A stretch of DNA of 64,000 nt from Rhabditoides inermis. Taxonomy: Eukaryota > Nematoda > Chromadorea > Rhabditida > Rhabditidae. Within the stretch, counting starts at the first letter, position 1, and every line of letters starts with the position of its first letter. The notes below the pieces were generated by a model that was not told the DNA's origin, made no database searches, and saw only the letters and a program-made list of their open reading frames with translations. Made by a program: the position numbers and the translations under genes. This document shows positions 12,371-24,059 of this stretch, piece after piece. Location: NCBI GenBank assembly GCA_963966185.1, contig CAWZYM010000172.1:637501-701500 (forward strand), written 5' to 3'.

Positions 12371-12549
12371 ACCTTTAAAGGTACAGTGGCGACTTATTTT
12401 CGACTCGGAATACTCAATTCACTTGTTTCATGGCCCAGTGGGCGCTGACCTTAAGCCACAGACCTAATGGGTTCGATTCCCGCCCACGTCAAAAGTTTTG
12501 CTGTCGAGTACATAAGGAGTGGCAGAAATAAGTAGCCACATTGCCTAAA
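12371..12549 (+). mobile_element. Short TIR/tRNA-like element (copy 2)
   Basis: The left end CCTTTAAAGGTACAGTGGCGA is intact and the right end AAGTAGCCACATTGCCTAAAG is degraded. The core has an A box TGGCCCAGTGGG near 12432 and a consensus B box GGTTCGATTCC near 12470, followed by CGTCAAAAGTTTTG. It is shorter than the copy at 1414. A remnant of the same insertion survives in the other block at 47051-47157. Confidence 0.6.
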
Positions 12550-12796
12550 GAGAAGAGATGGTTTTAATTGTTGAAAACGTTTATCAATGCAACAAACGTC
12601 TATTCGTTGTGTAGTAAAGCAATAGAAGACAATACAATAATTCGTTCATATTCATTTGTCAACTTCTCAGTCAGTACATAGCATTAGCAATACAACACCG
12701 GAAACTGAGCGGACACACATGAGATTTCAGTGATTTTCAACAAGCTACAACCACAACACACACACTTAAATGATAATAATAATAATTAATGTGAGT

Positions 12797-13357
12797 TCAC
12801 TCGCAGTCTTTCTTGTAGAAATGCACGAGAGCTTGAAGGGTGCCCTGTAGCATCGAAGCTGAAAATATATAATAGTGTATGATAAAATCTTACAGATCAA
12901 TAGCGTGCGTCCTAGAATCGAACGTTGTTGTTTTCATATTGCCCTCTACTGTATACTTCCACTCACCCTTTCCGCAGTCTCCACACGTCTGTGGGCAGAG
13001 CATCCCGACGAAACCCTTCAGCTTCTTCTTGAACAAGTTGCACTTCTTGCAGTACACTGAAAGACATTCTACTTATCTCTATCTCTCTTTTCACTATTCT
13101 GGTGACTATGAAATGGAAAAACCGCTTTTGCTGAAACGGGTACACGCGGAAGAAGGAAGGAGGTGCACGGTGCAGCATGTACTATGTGTACTACAGGAAG
13201 GAGATTTATACAAACTCCCATTCTCCTCCCGCTCACCTTTCCTCGGGGGACAGGCGCAGGTGGCGCACCCGCAGCCGGCACTGCTTACTGACTCGTTCTC
13301 GATCAGGGCAGACAGACCAAGACGGTCATCCTCCTCAGAGGAGCTGGAACATGACAG

Positions 13358-13422
<65 letters not shown>

Positions 13423-13475
13423 AGGGAGAGAGTGCAGAAAGAATCAAAGAGAGAGAGAGGAGGGGAGAGAGAGAA

Positions 13476-13518
<43 letters not shown>

Positions 13519-16344
13519 ACCCACTCATGTCCCTCCTCCTCCTGCTGTGTCATGGATAACAGTCGGTCGAACTCGGCGACCCTCTTGATATCGATGTTCG
13601 ACTCCAGAAGGATCTTTCGCAGCTGATCTAGGGAGGAGCCGGGCGCCTGAATGGGTTGTTTGCTTGTTGTTGTTTACTTTGTTTAATTACCTTCTTCTTA
13701 CAAATCGGCGCAAGGACGGCGCAGAATTCAAACGTGTCTCGGCAGGTAGAATCGGCCTGAAGAAGGTTGGAATGAGAGAGAGAGAGAGACAGACAGAGAG
13801 AGTCTCACCTGCGCAGTGGTGGTCGCCAGGGTGGTGGGTCTGGTGTATGGCTGGTGGTAGAGGGGAGTGGTGGTGCGAGGTGTTTCGAATGTGGCAACCA
13901 TCTCCCTGCAAAGAACGCAATTACAACGATTCCCACAAGCATAAACCAGTTTGTCCATACGTTGCACGCGCCATGTAAAAAAGGGTTTGCGTGAGTATAA
14001 CAATTGAAATGATATGCAGACATGCTCATGAAAACGCAATAGCATAAAGATGTGATAATAACTGTGCACCTGATGGGAGGCTCGGCCATCGGCGGCTCTG
14101 TGGGGGCTGCCGTAGTGGGAGCTGTGGTAGTAGTGAGCCTGGTGGTAGTAGACGGCTCCTGCAAAACACGAAATTATCATTCACTGCTGTCCAACTGTAT
14201 TGCTACTCATGCAAAACAGTTCTACACCAATCTAGGGATGGAAAGTGAGTGTTGCACTGACCGTGGTGGTGACTGTCACATGCCGGCCCATTCCCTCCCC
14301 GCCCATACCAGAGAAGACCGAGGAGGAGGACGGCGACTGACCCTGCAACGGAGATCTCTCTCATCTCGTCTACCTGCCAATTCTATATATAATGCCACCA
14401 AGCATGGTATCACAGTAGTCCTGCTAGGACTGTTCGTACCTGCAGTGCCCACCACTTGGCTGCTTCGACGTCTGTCAGCTCTCTGGCCTTCCAGCTGTCC
14501 CCGTTGGGCGCGCAGTGCACGATCTTGTCCCCAACCACCTTGTACTTGTTGCCCAGCACCTGCAAAGAAGGTTATAAAAGGTTATATTAGTAAAGTCAAT
14601 GATTACTGTCTCCTAGTGCCTGGTCACGGCGCAACGCGCGATCACGCGCGTCGTCATTTCGAGACGAGACAACGCGGCGCGTTGATTCGGGATTCTCGAA
14701 TGCGAGAAATGAGCGGCGTGATTGCACGCCCATGCCACGCGCGCTGACCGGCGCGCGTTGTCTCGGGACTTTTGACGGGCAAAGCGTGATATCACGCTGC
14801 CGCTCATTCGAGATTTGCGAAAGCGTTAGTTCGGGATCGCGCGTCATTTCGAGACGCCTGCATCCCATGCACGGCCTCCTCATTGCCTTTCTCATAAATG
14901 AGACGGTTGAGAAATGAGACAAATCATGTGGCATTATCGAAACAATATGCATAATTTTCCAATTATCACGGCCCACCGGTCGCTTCATCTCTCCAATCCC
15001 GAATGAACGCGCGGCGGCCTTGTTTCGGGATTTTCTGACTTCTCCAACTACCACGGGCGTTATTTCGGAATTCTCGAATTCGAGACTTTTGCCGCGCGTT
15101 CATTTCACGCGGCGCGATTTCGGGAAAAGCGTGGCGTGATGGAATGACGGCCACACGCCGAGACAAAATCGCGCGTGAAACAACGTCGTTGCGCCGTGAC
15201 CATGCACTACTGTCTCCTGATGTTGTTTACTCTGTTACTTGTTGCCCAACACCTGAAATACATTTCATAGTGAAATTAGAATATGATTGTGTTGATGAGC
15301 TTGTTCACTCTGTTCCTTGTCGCCCAGCAAATGCAATACGTTTCAGAACAGAGGCATATTTGTCATCGTTAGGAAGTGTAATAATCAATATTACTGTGTC
15401 CAGATCTTGTTCCCATCGTTGTACTTATTGCCAAGTGTCAGAAGATGTGTGTTTTGTACAGATTTATCGTTTTGTTGACTACTTGGTAAATTAGATACTG
15501 TAGTTATAATTTATAATACCGTACCTTCTCCTTCTTGTACACACATCCGATGTTCTCCGTGTACGTTATCGGCTTCTCGTTCTCGATACGGTACCTAAAA
15601 CGAACATGTTAGTACCGTTATCTAGTCTACAGTACTACATTACACCTTGTTACTGTAACCAAGTACCGTAACTGTGTCATTACTGTACCTGCATCTTTTG
15701 AGCACTCCATTCTCCTCCCAGTCGTCAAAAAGTCTAGCGATGGAGCCATTCGAAGTGCGGCAGCCGACTGGAAAACATTGTACGTTTCTTCTATCGGTTG
15801 ATCAGCTATATCTTATACATATACAGTGATACGTTTCAGAAAATATTTATGAGTGTTACTGTTAGGAGAGCGTCAATTCGTCGAGTTGTGCCGCCGGCAT
15901 AGGACAAATGATAAATGTTTTAGTACACTCGTCTAAAAACAGAACCATGTTTAATAATAATATTGTTCGGAAAATGCCAATGCCAACTTGGTTTACGTGA
16001 TAAAGAACATGATTAAAAAATGATCCGACGAATCTGGTATACGTTTCACAACAGCGTTTTAATTGATGTGGTTTAATAAACGGCAATGATATCAGCTATC
16101 AGTTCAACGAATAAAGGCAAGTCAGAGCTACATACCAGAGCCGTCACCAGAGAAGCAACACATCATGATAGCATTCATGGTGTATTAGAATCAGGCTGAT
16201 AAACAACAAAACAAACAATAAACAAACTGACCGCCGGCTCCGACCTTGTAGGTGTCGTCGTCGCGACAGAAATAGGCCACCCCGCCCACGTAGGTGGTCG
16301 ACATATAGGGGATGAGAGTACCCGCCTGCATGCAGCCTGAAACA

Positions 16345-16388
<44 letters not shown>

Positions 16389-18042
16389 TCTCTCGCTCTC
16401 TCTTCCTCTCTCTCTCTTTCTCTCGTTTGCTATACGTTTCACGTTACTGTCATAATAGGTATTGCTGAAACTAGGTAATGGTTTGTGTTACTTGTTCGTG
16501 TTGACAAATTGGACCTTGAATTCTTGAATAGGAATAGAGAGGGATCATTGATTGATTGATAGATAGTAGTGATTCTGATTGGAGATGCAAATGCAACACA
16601 TCCTCTTGATGTGATAGGCTACCTGCCGTTATTTGATGAGCGAGTAAAAGGGGGCCGAACGAGTTTGCGGTGTTACTATAGTTCTCAAGGTCAGGAGAAC
16701 GAACACAAATTGGTCTCTTCGACTATTTTCACGGAAAACCAATAGAGTCAAGATCTCGAATAGCTATTTACAGTAGCCATTTGAGATTAGTTCAGTTGTT
16801 GCTATATTGGACATCTTCTTTTCCTCCAGTGAGGATTTGCATTCTCACATCTACACTAATCCTCCGCGGGCTCCGATTTTCTGACCGAACTGGAATGTAT
16901 ACCACTTCCTCGCAGTCATAGAAATCGAAATCGAACCATCGCAGACAATCAGACATGTGTGAGTCTCTCTCTCCCCCTCTCTATTTCCCCCCTCTCACTC
17001 TGTCCTCTCTCCCTCTCTCTCTCCCTCTGCTCCCTCTGCTCCCCCTCTCTCTCCCTTCCCCTCTTCTCTCCTTCTCTCTTCCTCTCATTTTCAGTTCTCC
17101 CTCTCTTTCTCTCCCTCTCTCTCTTTCACTCTCTCTCTCCCCCCACTCACCGACTTTGCTGACTGCCCCGAACCGACACGTGTACTGTGCGTCCGCCTGT
17201 GCGTTCAGCCACTTTTCCCCGTTCTTGTACCGCCGCCCCTCCCACACGCACTCCGTGTCTGCAATGTGTTTTTTTTCCAGATTGATCAATTTGATATTAT
17301 CATTTTTTTTTAATGTTTACATCATATCAAGGAGCGATGAATGTTCGAACAATGCAGTTCATGGGCATATGGGTGTGATGAAACGTAGTACAAAAACTTT
17401 CCTCATGGGAGCCGGGCTCATAGAGACAGAGACATGAAGGCTGTCCTGTGAGAATACACACGCACCCTTATCTGACAGCACCACCATCTTGCACTTGTTC
17501 TCTCCCGGCACCAGCACGCACTTGACCGCCACGTCTCCCGCCACGATGCCGTTCTTCCCGGGAGCAATCACCGTCTGACGGTCGCCCGACACACAACCTG
17601 CAATGTTGTTTTTCATTGTTACGCATAGTATCGCGGTCATTCGAGAGTCTACACACACAACACACAACCTGATGTGTACCAGTACCAGACAGACAGAGTT
17701 GCACATTATATTGCTTGCGGACTAGCGCTCCGGCGCGCTGTCGCGCGCCTCCGCACTACATAGGTATACAAAAATAGAAAAACAGAAGAATAGTTCGTCT
17801 TGCATGTTTGATAGTTGATTGCTCTCTAATGACTCTTGCGAAGATACATACACGCAAGGGTTGTAGTTGAAGTGTTTAAGTTCTATGTATTTTGTATATG
17901 TAGTTGAATTTTTGTTTTTTCTAACTATCTCTCCTACTTCTTTTTCACTTATTTTATGTTTCACAGATGTACACCGCCCCATCTCTTTCTCCTCTACACT
18001 GTTCTGCCTACTTTCCATCCTATCTCCCTCCTTCTCCCCCCG

Positions 18043-18090
<48 letters not shown>

Positions 18091-18405
18091 TCAACACAGT
18101 TCTACTCTCCCCTATCTCTCCTCTCTCTCTCTCTTCTCCCTCTCCCACTGTCTCGTTCTCTCGCTGTCTCTTTCTCTCTTTCTCTTTCTCTCTCAATATT
18201 ATATTTTCTTTTAAAAGTACTTCCGTAAAGAGATTCACTTTGTCTTAATCCAATGCAACAAAAGCACATGCATAAAACGTTTACAAATACTAACACAAAC
18301 CTGCGCATAGCGGACTGTTGAAGTAACTTTTTTAAAATATAAGGATACAAACTAATATCGTCAATATTATGAGAGAGGGGGAGAGGGGGGGGGAAGAGAG
18401 AGAGA

Positions 18406-18442
<37 letters not shown>

Positions 18443-18677
18443 GCGCAGGTTTGTGTTAGTATTTGTAAACGTTTTATGCATGTGCTTTTGTTGCATTGGA
18501 TTAAGACAAAGTGAATCTCTTTACGGAAGTACTTTTAAAAGAAAATATATGTGCTTTTGTTAAATTTCATTGAAATTTTTACTATACGCTGAATTATGAC
18601 TATCTACTTATCTTTACTTCTCACTATCGCACTAATCTCTCTTTCCCCTTCTCCCGCTATCGCTATCGCTCTCTCTT

Positions 18678-18717
<40 letters not shown>

Positions 18718-19442
18718 GCAGATCACAAGTATTCACGGATTGCCGTTACGTTTCACAAAACGTTTTTCACATGTTTTCTACCAGTCGGTATCGCGCCTCG
18801 TCCTGGTTATAGTGAGCCGGCCAAAATATGCAAACCCGGCGCGAGTTAGACGCTGGCGGCGGCGAGGCTGGCTACACGCTGGGTGCAAGTTGGGTGCACG
18901 TTGGAAAAAGTCGGCGGTCAGAGTGACGGGAAGGAAGGAAGGAAGCGCTGGCTTTTCGCCTAGTGCGCGCGCGGGATCGCGCATAACTTCTTTCAGAGAA
19001 GAGATACAAAGTTGACGACGACAAGTGATCTGGCCTACGGAACGGTGCGAATCTAACTAACATGATTTGGATGAGTTCATATGGTTGCTAACATGACCTT
19101 TGGATATCGAATTTTGAAATTTCTGGCGCGAGCCCTATCCTAAGCCAAAAGAGAGGGCGCTGCGCGCCCTCTCTCATTCTCTAGAAACAGTATTATATTC
19201 TCTATTGTCTACTGTCAACTTTCTAGAGACAATACTAATACTATGCTCTTGTTTGTCTACTGCATCTTTTTCTTCTACTGTGACAACAACTTTCTAGAAA
19301 CATTACTATGTTTTCTTCTGTCTACTTTCACCTCTCGTCACCTCTTCCACTCTGACTCTCACATCTGCAGTAATCACTATCACTGCGACTTTCGAGAGAC
19401 AGTTATGTCTACTCTCCCTTCTATCTCCTCTTTTCTCTCTCC

Positions 19443-19485
<43 letters not shown>

Positions 19486-21918
19486 ATTCTCTCTCTTGTA
19501 TTCTTTCACGTCCCCGCTGCGGTGACAACAACTTTCTAGAGACAGTACTATGGTACCTTCTGTCTACTCTTCTATTCTCACATCTGCAGTAGTCACTGCG
19601 ACTTTCGAAAGACAGTTAAGTATGTAAAAACTTTTTTAAACAGAAAGTACTACTCTTTTTTCTACTGTCTTCTCTTCCTACTGTCTATTCTCTCACGTTC
19701 TAAAAATATAATTTGACCGCCTGTGCTTGCCAAATGACATGTAAGGTGAACTCGATTCTCACCTCACCTCACTTCCACTCGACACTGTACTGCATCGAAA
19801 AGCGGAATTTCAGGCTGAATATGTACAAGAGTACAAGTAATAAACTCAAAACTTAGTTTCAACTGAAAAAAGAAGCAGTACATAGTTCTATATTACGTCT
19901 ACAATGACTTCGAGAAAAGAAGCCGGCTGGCGCGCCCTAACACGTTGTGCGCACGTGTGAAGGAGTTTGAAACAGTTTGAGGTTGATTTGATCGTTAGAA
20001 AGCACTATCTATTGACGTCTCGAAACATTTTACTTAACTTTCAACCTTCAACTTTTCGTTTTGTCAAAGTTATTCGTTGAAGATAGAAATTTTGTCTTTT
20101 TCAACTGACTCACGCGGGGCGGACACTTACCCCCCAGCCCCGATCTCTACCGTTTTGGTACCGAAGGTGGGCATCGGAATTCCAAACAGAACTGCGTCGG
20201 CCAAAATTGCCTACGGGCATTCTCCAGCCGGAAATCCGGCTTTGAAATTTCGCGTTTCGCGTAACCTCTTCTTACGACCAATTCACCACAGCCAGCGTGG
20301 CCGAATGGCTAGCGAGCTTGTCTAGTAAACTGGTGGCGCGGGTTCGATTCCCGCTGCATTTTTTTGGCCTTTATTTGATGATTCTCGAAGGTGAGAATGT
20401 TTCACAGAAATGTGCCAGCTATCGCGATAATAGATTGATTTTTGTGATTAGTATTGATATCGATAGATATCAATTTCAAAAATCGACATAAGTCAATTCG
20501 ATACTGTCTCTTCATGTTCCAGACCACAGAAATCAAAAAAAAAAGTTGTTGTTCAACAGTACAGTTGTTTATCATACCCACTTGTAAAAAAACATGTGCG
20601 GCGATTAAAAAACAGCGGGAATCGAACCCGCGCCACCAGTTTACTAGACAAGCTCGCTAGCCATTCGGCCACGCTGGCTGTGGTGAATTGGTCGTAAGAA
20701 GAGGTTACGCGAAACGCGAAATTTCAAAGCCGGATTTCCGGCCGGAGAATGCCCGTAGGCAATTTTGGCCGACGCAGTTCTGTTTGGAATTCCGATGCCC
20801 ACCTTCGGTACCAAAACGGTAGAGATCGGGGCTGGGGGGTAAGTGTCCGCCCTCAATCCAATATTGTTATATTTAGTACAAAGACACGACTGACTTCAAC
20901 TGACTCAATCCAATATTGTTATATATAGTACAAAGACACGACTGAATGGATATGGGTCAGTGATTGCGAATGCCAACTATTCGATATCGATCGGTTGTAA
21001 CGCGGCAAGTAACGCACCCCAGCAAGTAACGCGCGCTCAGAAAATGTCTAATACTGTATGAATACAAAGTCCGATCGACCTGAAACTTTGACAGAAGGGC
21101 TTTTTTGCCCATAAAAGCTTAAGTTTACAAATTGGACCCTCTATCTCGTCTATACGAAAAGTCGATCATATTCGCCATATTTGGTGACTTTTCAAAAAAG
21201 AAAATCAGTTTCTATAATCTATTCTACGTAATCTTTCTTCTATTCAATTTTTATAGAAATCGAAGATCATGAATTTTAGGTGCATTTTGGGTACATTCGC
21301 CTATTTGGGCATGAAGATGAGGTCACAGGCAGCTGGTATCGCGGCTATCGACTTTTTATAGGTCGATTCACCTACTCTCCAAATTTGGTTCTAATTGAAG
21401 TGTTTTGAAATTTTTCTTCATAGTTAAGAGATTAGGTGATAACTATGATTAGGAGATTGCTATTGACGAGATATTTGGAATTTTGCGATATTAGTATAAG
21501 AGAAAACTTTTTAAAAGAAATCAACAAATAGGGTAGAAATTGAAGAGAGATATCGATCCGGAAAGACAGACAGACTCAGACAGACAGACAGACAGACACC
21601 ATAGTAAATATTAGTCTCAATGGGGGATACAACTTGGAATGTTCTTTTGCAGTCTATGTTAGAATGTTTGTAGCCCGAGTTGTCTATCAAAGTTGCATCG
21701 CAAGTGTGCATTGATCTTGTGTTTGCTCACCGTACGGAACCGCAACGAGCTCGACTCCATTGGACTGGCAGATGAAGGAAGTGCCGGCTTGGATGTGCTT
21801 CTGAAAGATCGGCATCGGCATGTATGTATTGTACAATTGTACATCCACTTTTCTTCCACACTCACTTTCATCCCAGTGAAAGGGAAAGGGGATAATGAAT
21901 GTGGTTAAGTTAAACGAT

Positions 21919-21969
<51 letters not shown>

Positions 21970-22173
21970 TCCACTCACCCTCTGTCCCCTGACACTGATC
22001 GTCTTTTCGTCCTGCAGCAGCCATCTCGCTCCGTTGCCATACGTCTGTCCGTTGAACGAACAACCGTTTTCTGAAAGAAAAAGGGAACCAGTTAGGAATG
22101 TGATGTCACTATGTCTGATAACACAGCGGTCAAACTAAAGACAGCCAGACAAAAAAGGAGAATGAGAATGAGG

Positions 22174-22223
<50 letters not shown>

Positions 22224-22346
22224 CACGCTGGTCGTGTCGCAGCTTCACCTCGCTGCCCTCCCGATAGCACTGGTAGCTCGACCGTCCATCGGGCGTCTTC
22301 CTCGATTCGCCCACCTGCATCTTCGTTCCAGACGGGTCGATGCAGT
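12797..22346 (-). CDS. 5'-truncated FN1/MIG-18-like gene (copy 1)
   Basis: Seventeen exons match exons 3-19 of the complete gene at 47.4-61.0 kb: 22227-22346, 21979-22070, 21731-21800, 17466-17597, 17151-17258, 16232-16336, 15689-15767, 15525-15594, 14440-14559, 14262-14342, 14070-14158, 13809-13905, 13691-13756, 13525-13646, 13237-13343, 12967-13056 and 12797-12858. All keep phase with no internal stop, and only the Thr-rich exon 14070-14158 differs in length (two codons shorter). The signal-peptide exon and the first Cys repeat are absent. An in-frame Met 18 codons before the first retained exon would give a non-secreted product. It may be a recent pseudogene, or may use an unseen first exon. 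Introns hold a MULE-like element and a 3.9 kb Helitron. Confidence 0.75.
13362..13515. repeat. (GA)n microsatellite in an FN1-like intron
   Basis: Long GA tract, CT on the coding strand, filling most of the intron between exons 13525-13646 and 13237-13343. The same intron in block copy 2 has only a short GA-rich remnant. Confidence 0.9.
14605..15218. mobile_element. MULE-like TIR element with 10-bp target duplication
   Basis: The element spans 14615-15208 (594 bp) with 22-bp inverted ends starting AGTGCMTGGTCACGGCGC (one mismatch). It is flanked by the direct repeat ACTGTCTCCT at 14605-14614 and 15209-15218. The matching intron of block copy 2 near 49400 reads through (TGTTGTCTCCTGATATTG) without the element. 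A 9-10 bp duplication is typical of Mutator-like elements. No transposase is present. Confidence 0.8.
16349..16432. repeat. (CT)n tract beside an acceptor
   Basis: CT-rich tract just upstream, in coding sense, of the FN1-like exon 16232-16336. The corresponding tract in block copy 2 is at 56819-56878. Confidence 0.85.
18203..18547. mobile_element. Fold-back element inside the Helitron
   Basis: Inverted arms of about 103 bp, 18205-18307 and 18443-18545, flank a GA-rich spacer. The arms share GCAGGTTTGTGTTAGTATTT and ATGCATGTGCTTTTGTTGCA with fold-back copies at 30.0, 39.4 and 43.5 kb. Confidence 0.75.
19190..19690. repeat. Degenerate repeats around ACTTTCTAGAGACAGTACTA
   Basis: Several imperfect copies of a unit containing CTACTGT and ACTTTCTAGAGACA occur in the Helitron interior, mixed with a (CT)n tract at 19437-19481. 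Confidence 0.5.
20118..20852. repeat. Inverted repeat whose arms each hold a tRNA-like sequence
   Basis: Arms 20118-20356 and 20613-20852 are inverted copies with about one mismatch, separated by a spacer of about 255 bp. Each arm has a Pol III-type A box TGGCCGAATGG (20298-20308 in the left arm) and B box GGTTCGATTCC (20341-20351). Acceptor and anticodon stems do not pair properly, so neither is called a functional tRNA gene. Confidence 0.75.
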
Positions 22347-22410
22347 CTGGAAAAATACTTTTTGTTTCGACGCTACGATTTTTTCGACGCTTTTTCGACA
22401 AGTGTAATGT

Positions 22411-22840
22411 ACGTAACTATTTCCATTCAGACCCACATGACTATCGCTGGAACTGATTCGGACGAAGAAGAGATCGAATCTTCGGGCAAAGCGTCCGGGG
22501 AGACCAACGATCAAGGATCACATGTATTCACTATAGTATAACATATGTAACACAGGTTGTTCAAGCGTCTTATGACAAGAGATAACGGAATTCTCATAAC
22601 ATCACTTGTGTTCTACGAGTTTTCTGCAAAGAATGGGTCACGATGATGAAATTATATATCGATGATCAGATAGACCACAATGACATTTTCAGATGTTTAG
22701 ATTTAGTATATCATTTAGTTCATTAATGTAATGTAGTTCATTTTAAGTTGATTTCAAAAATATATAATGTTCATTTCGTTCACATTGCGCAATATTTCCG
22801 CGCGTGGAAAGTGCGACAGAGGGCGGCAGTAATGGTTTGG
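22411..22840. other. No gene seen
   Basis: Unique AT-rich sequence beyond the end of block copy 1. It has no similarity to the first two exons of the FN1-like gene found in copy 2. Confidence 0.4.
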
Positions 22841-22847
22841 TTTCATG

Positions 22848-23073
22848 AAATAGTAATAGTAATGGTTTGGTTTCATGAAAAGTTCATTTCGAAAAGTCAG
22901 TTCTCTCACTGCCCACATTCCCTTCAAACAGGGGCCATAAATTGCCTGTGGGGAGGAGGCGATGGGAACGCGAGAAAGTGTGTAAAGAGAGAGACATCAG
23001 AAACGTCCACCAAAATCCCGGATGTCCATGGACGTCCATGGACAGGGATCACCTAACTCGAGCTGTACTGTAG
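22848..23073 (+). repeat. Direct repeat flanking the MSP palindrome (left)
   Basis: About 220 bp nearly identical to 27669-27880 in the same orientation. It starts GTAATGGTTTGGTTTCATG, contains GACGTCCATGGACGTCCATG and ends CTCGAGCTGTACTG. A more diverged relative lies at 27290-27440. Confidence 0.8.
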
Positions 23074-23333
23074 ATCAAAACACTTATGACGTCATCGATA
23101 GTTTACATAAATTCTCTTGAAGATTCGAATTAATCTCAGATTTTTTGAAGAAGAGAGAAAAAAAAAACATAGAGGGAGAGAGACGGAGGGAGGGAGAGAG
23201 AGGAGGGATAGAGAGAGAGGGAGGAGAGGGAGAGTGAAAGAGAAAGAGAGAGAGGGAGGAGAGGGAGAGTGAAAGAGAGAGAAAAGGAGGAGAGAGAGTG
23301 AAAGAGAGAGAGAGGGAGAGAGAGAGACATTCC

Positions 23334-23555
23334 ATCCGCGTCGACCCGCCGTGCGCAGTGCTCTACCCCAAGAAGAGCGTGCTGATGGCTGTCTCTTGCG
23401 ACGCGTTCAAGTTCGGAGAGGAGGCCACCATTAATGACCGCATCACCATCAAGTGGACCAACACCCCCGACGGCGCCGCCAAGACCATCCGCCGCGAGCG
23501 GTTCCAGAGCGACGGATCGGTCCGCGGCAAGAACCTCCCCATCGAGTACACCCCT
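23334..23555 (+). pseudogene. Major sperm protein C-terminal fragment (left arm)
   Basis: The frame contains [39 protein letters not shown] and [10 protein letters not shown], the well-known C-terminal half of nematode MSP (an immunoglobulin-like sperm cytoskeletal protein). About 74 residues correspond to roughly the last 60% of a typical 126-127 residue MSP. The N-terminal strands are missing; a GA microsatellite sits where they should be. The usual stop after the final Pro is absent, and the frame runs on to about 23885 with unrelated sequence. It is a fragment, or a downstream exon whose first exon is outside the palindrome. Confidence 0.85.
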
Positions 23556-24059
23556 GACAACTTGTATTGTTCTGTTCCCACGCTTCCACATGAGGGTACT
23601 TCCCGCCGCCTCACTGGTTACTCGGGAAGGATTCTTGTCGATGACCAATCATTCGGCGACGACTGGCGTAGTGAGGACCTGACCACACACCGCCGAGAAA
23701 AGAAGAAGAAGTTCTCACGCATACAAAAAAATCAATCTACATTTCGATACGACAATACAAACCAGTATTTGGAATGCGGCTTTCGACACTGTACGAACCA
23801 CGCTTCTCAATCATTTGCGGAATCATGCGAACGCTATGTTGTTTTTTGTGTTTACTTCATTGTTTTTCATCACGTTCATTGTTAAAAAGTGTGTTGGAAA
23901 TGGGAGTGAAAATACAGTTTTGTTCGGGAGGACACTGTCCCGATCACGCGGGGGGGGGGGACGATGCCGAGGGACCGAGCGGGGCAGCTGGTGCCGGCTG
24001 ACCGCTACTCTGGCGCCCATATCCGCCGGAACTGCCGCTGCTCCTCACTCGCCTGCTCG

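Larger units (their letters stand above)
17722..21627 (-). mobile_element. Non-autonomous Helitron
   Basis: Read on the minus strand, the insertion starts TCCCCCATTGAGAC and ends with the hairpin GGCGCGCGACAGCGCGCC, a few bases, then CTAG. It sits exactly between A and T: the host is GTTGTA before it and TCCGCAAGC after it, with no target duplication. Block copy 2 keeps the empty site at 59610/59611. A 5' TC, a 3' hairpin plus CTRR and A^T insertion are the Helitron hallmarks. It is 3906 bp with no Rep/helicase frame, and it carries a fold-back element and a large tRNA-like inverted repeat. Confidence 0.85.
1983..22410 (+). repeat. Large direct duplication, copy 1
   Basis: Colinear with 43985-60405. 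Homologous stretches run in order: 1983-4887 matches 43985-46910, 9009-9145 matches 46920-47050, 12465-17720 matches 47051-59610, and 21628-22410 matches 59611-60405. Differences between the copies are mainly discrete insertions and deletions. Copy 1 carries extra DNA at 4888-9008, 9146-12464 (with a receptor-like gene), 14615-15208 and 17722-21627. Homology stops inside the intron upstream of the third exon of the FN1-like gene, so copy 1 lacks that gene's signal-peptide exon. Confidence 0.85.

Noticed and set aside
20290..20360. Functional tRNA gene
   Set aside because: A and B boxes are consensus, but the acceptor arms do not pair and no sound anticodon stem can be drawn.
23136..23648. Minus-strand open frame opposite the MSP fragment
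   Set aside because: The plus strand in this interval shows unmistakable MSP residues; the opposite frame is a shadow of GC-rich codons.
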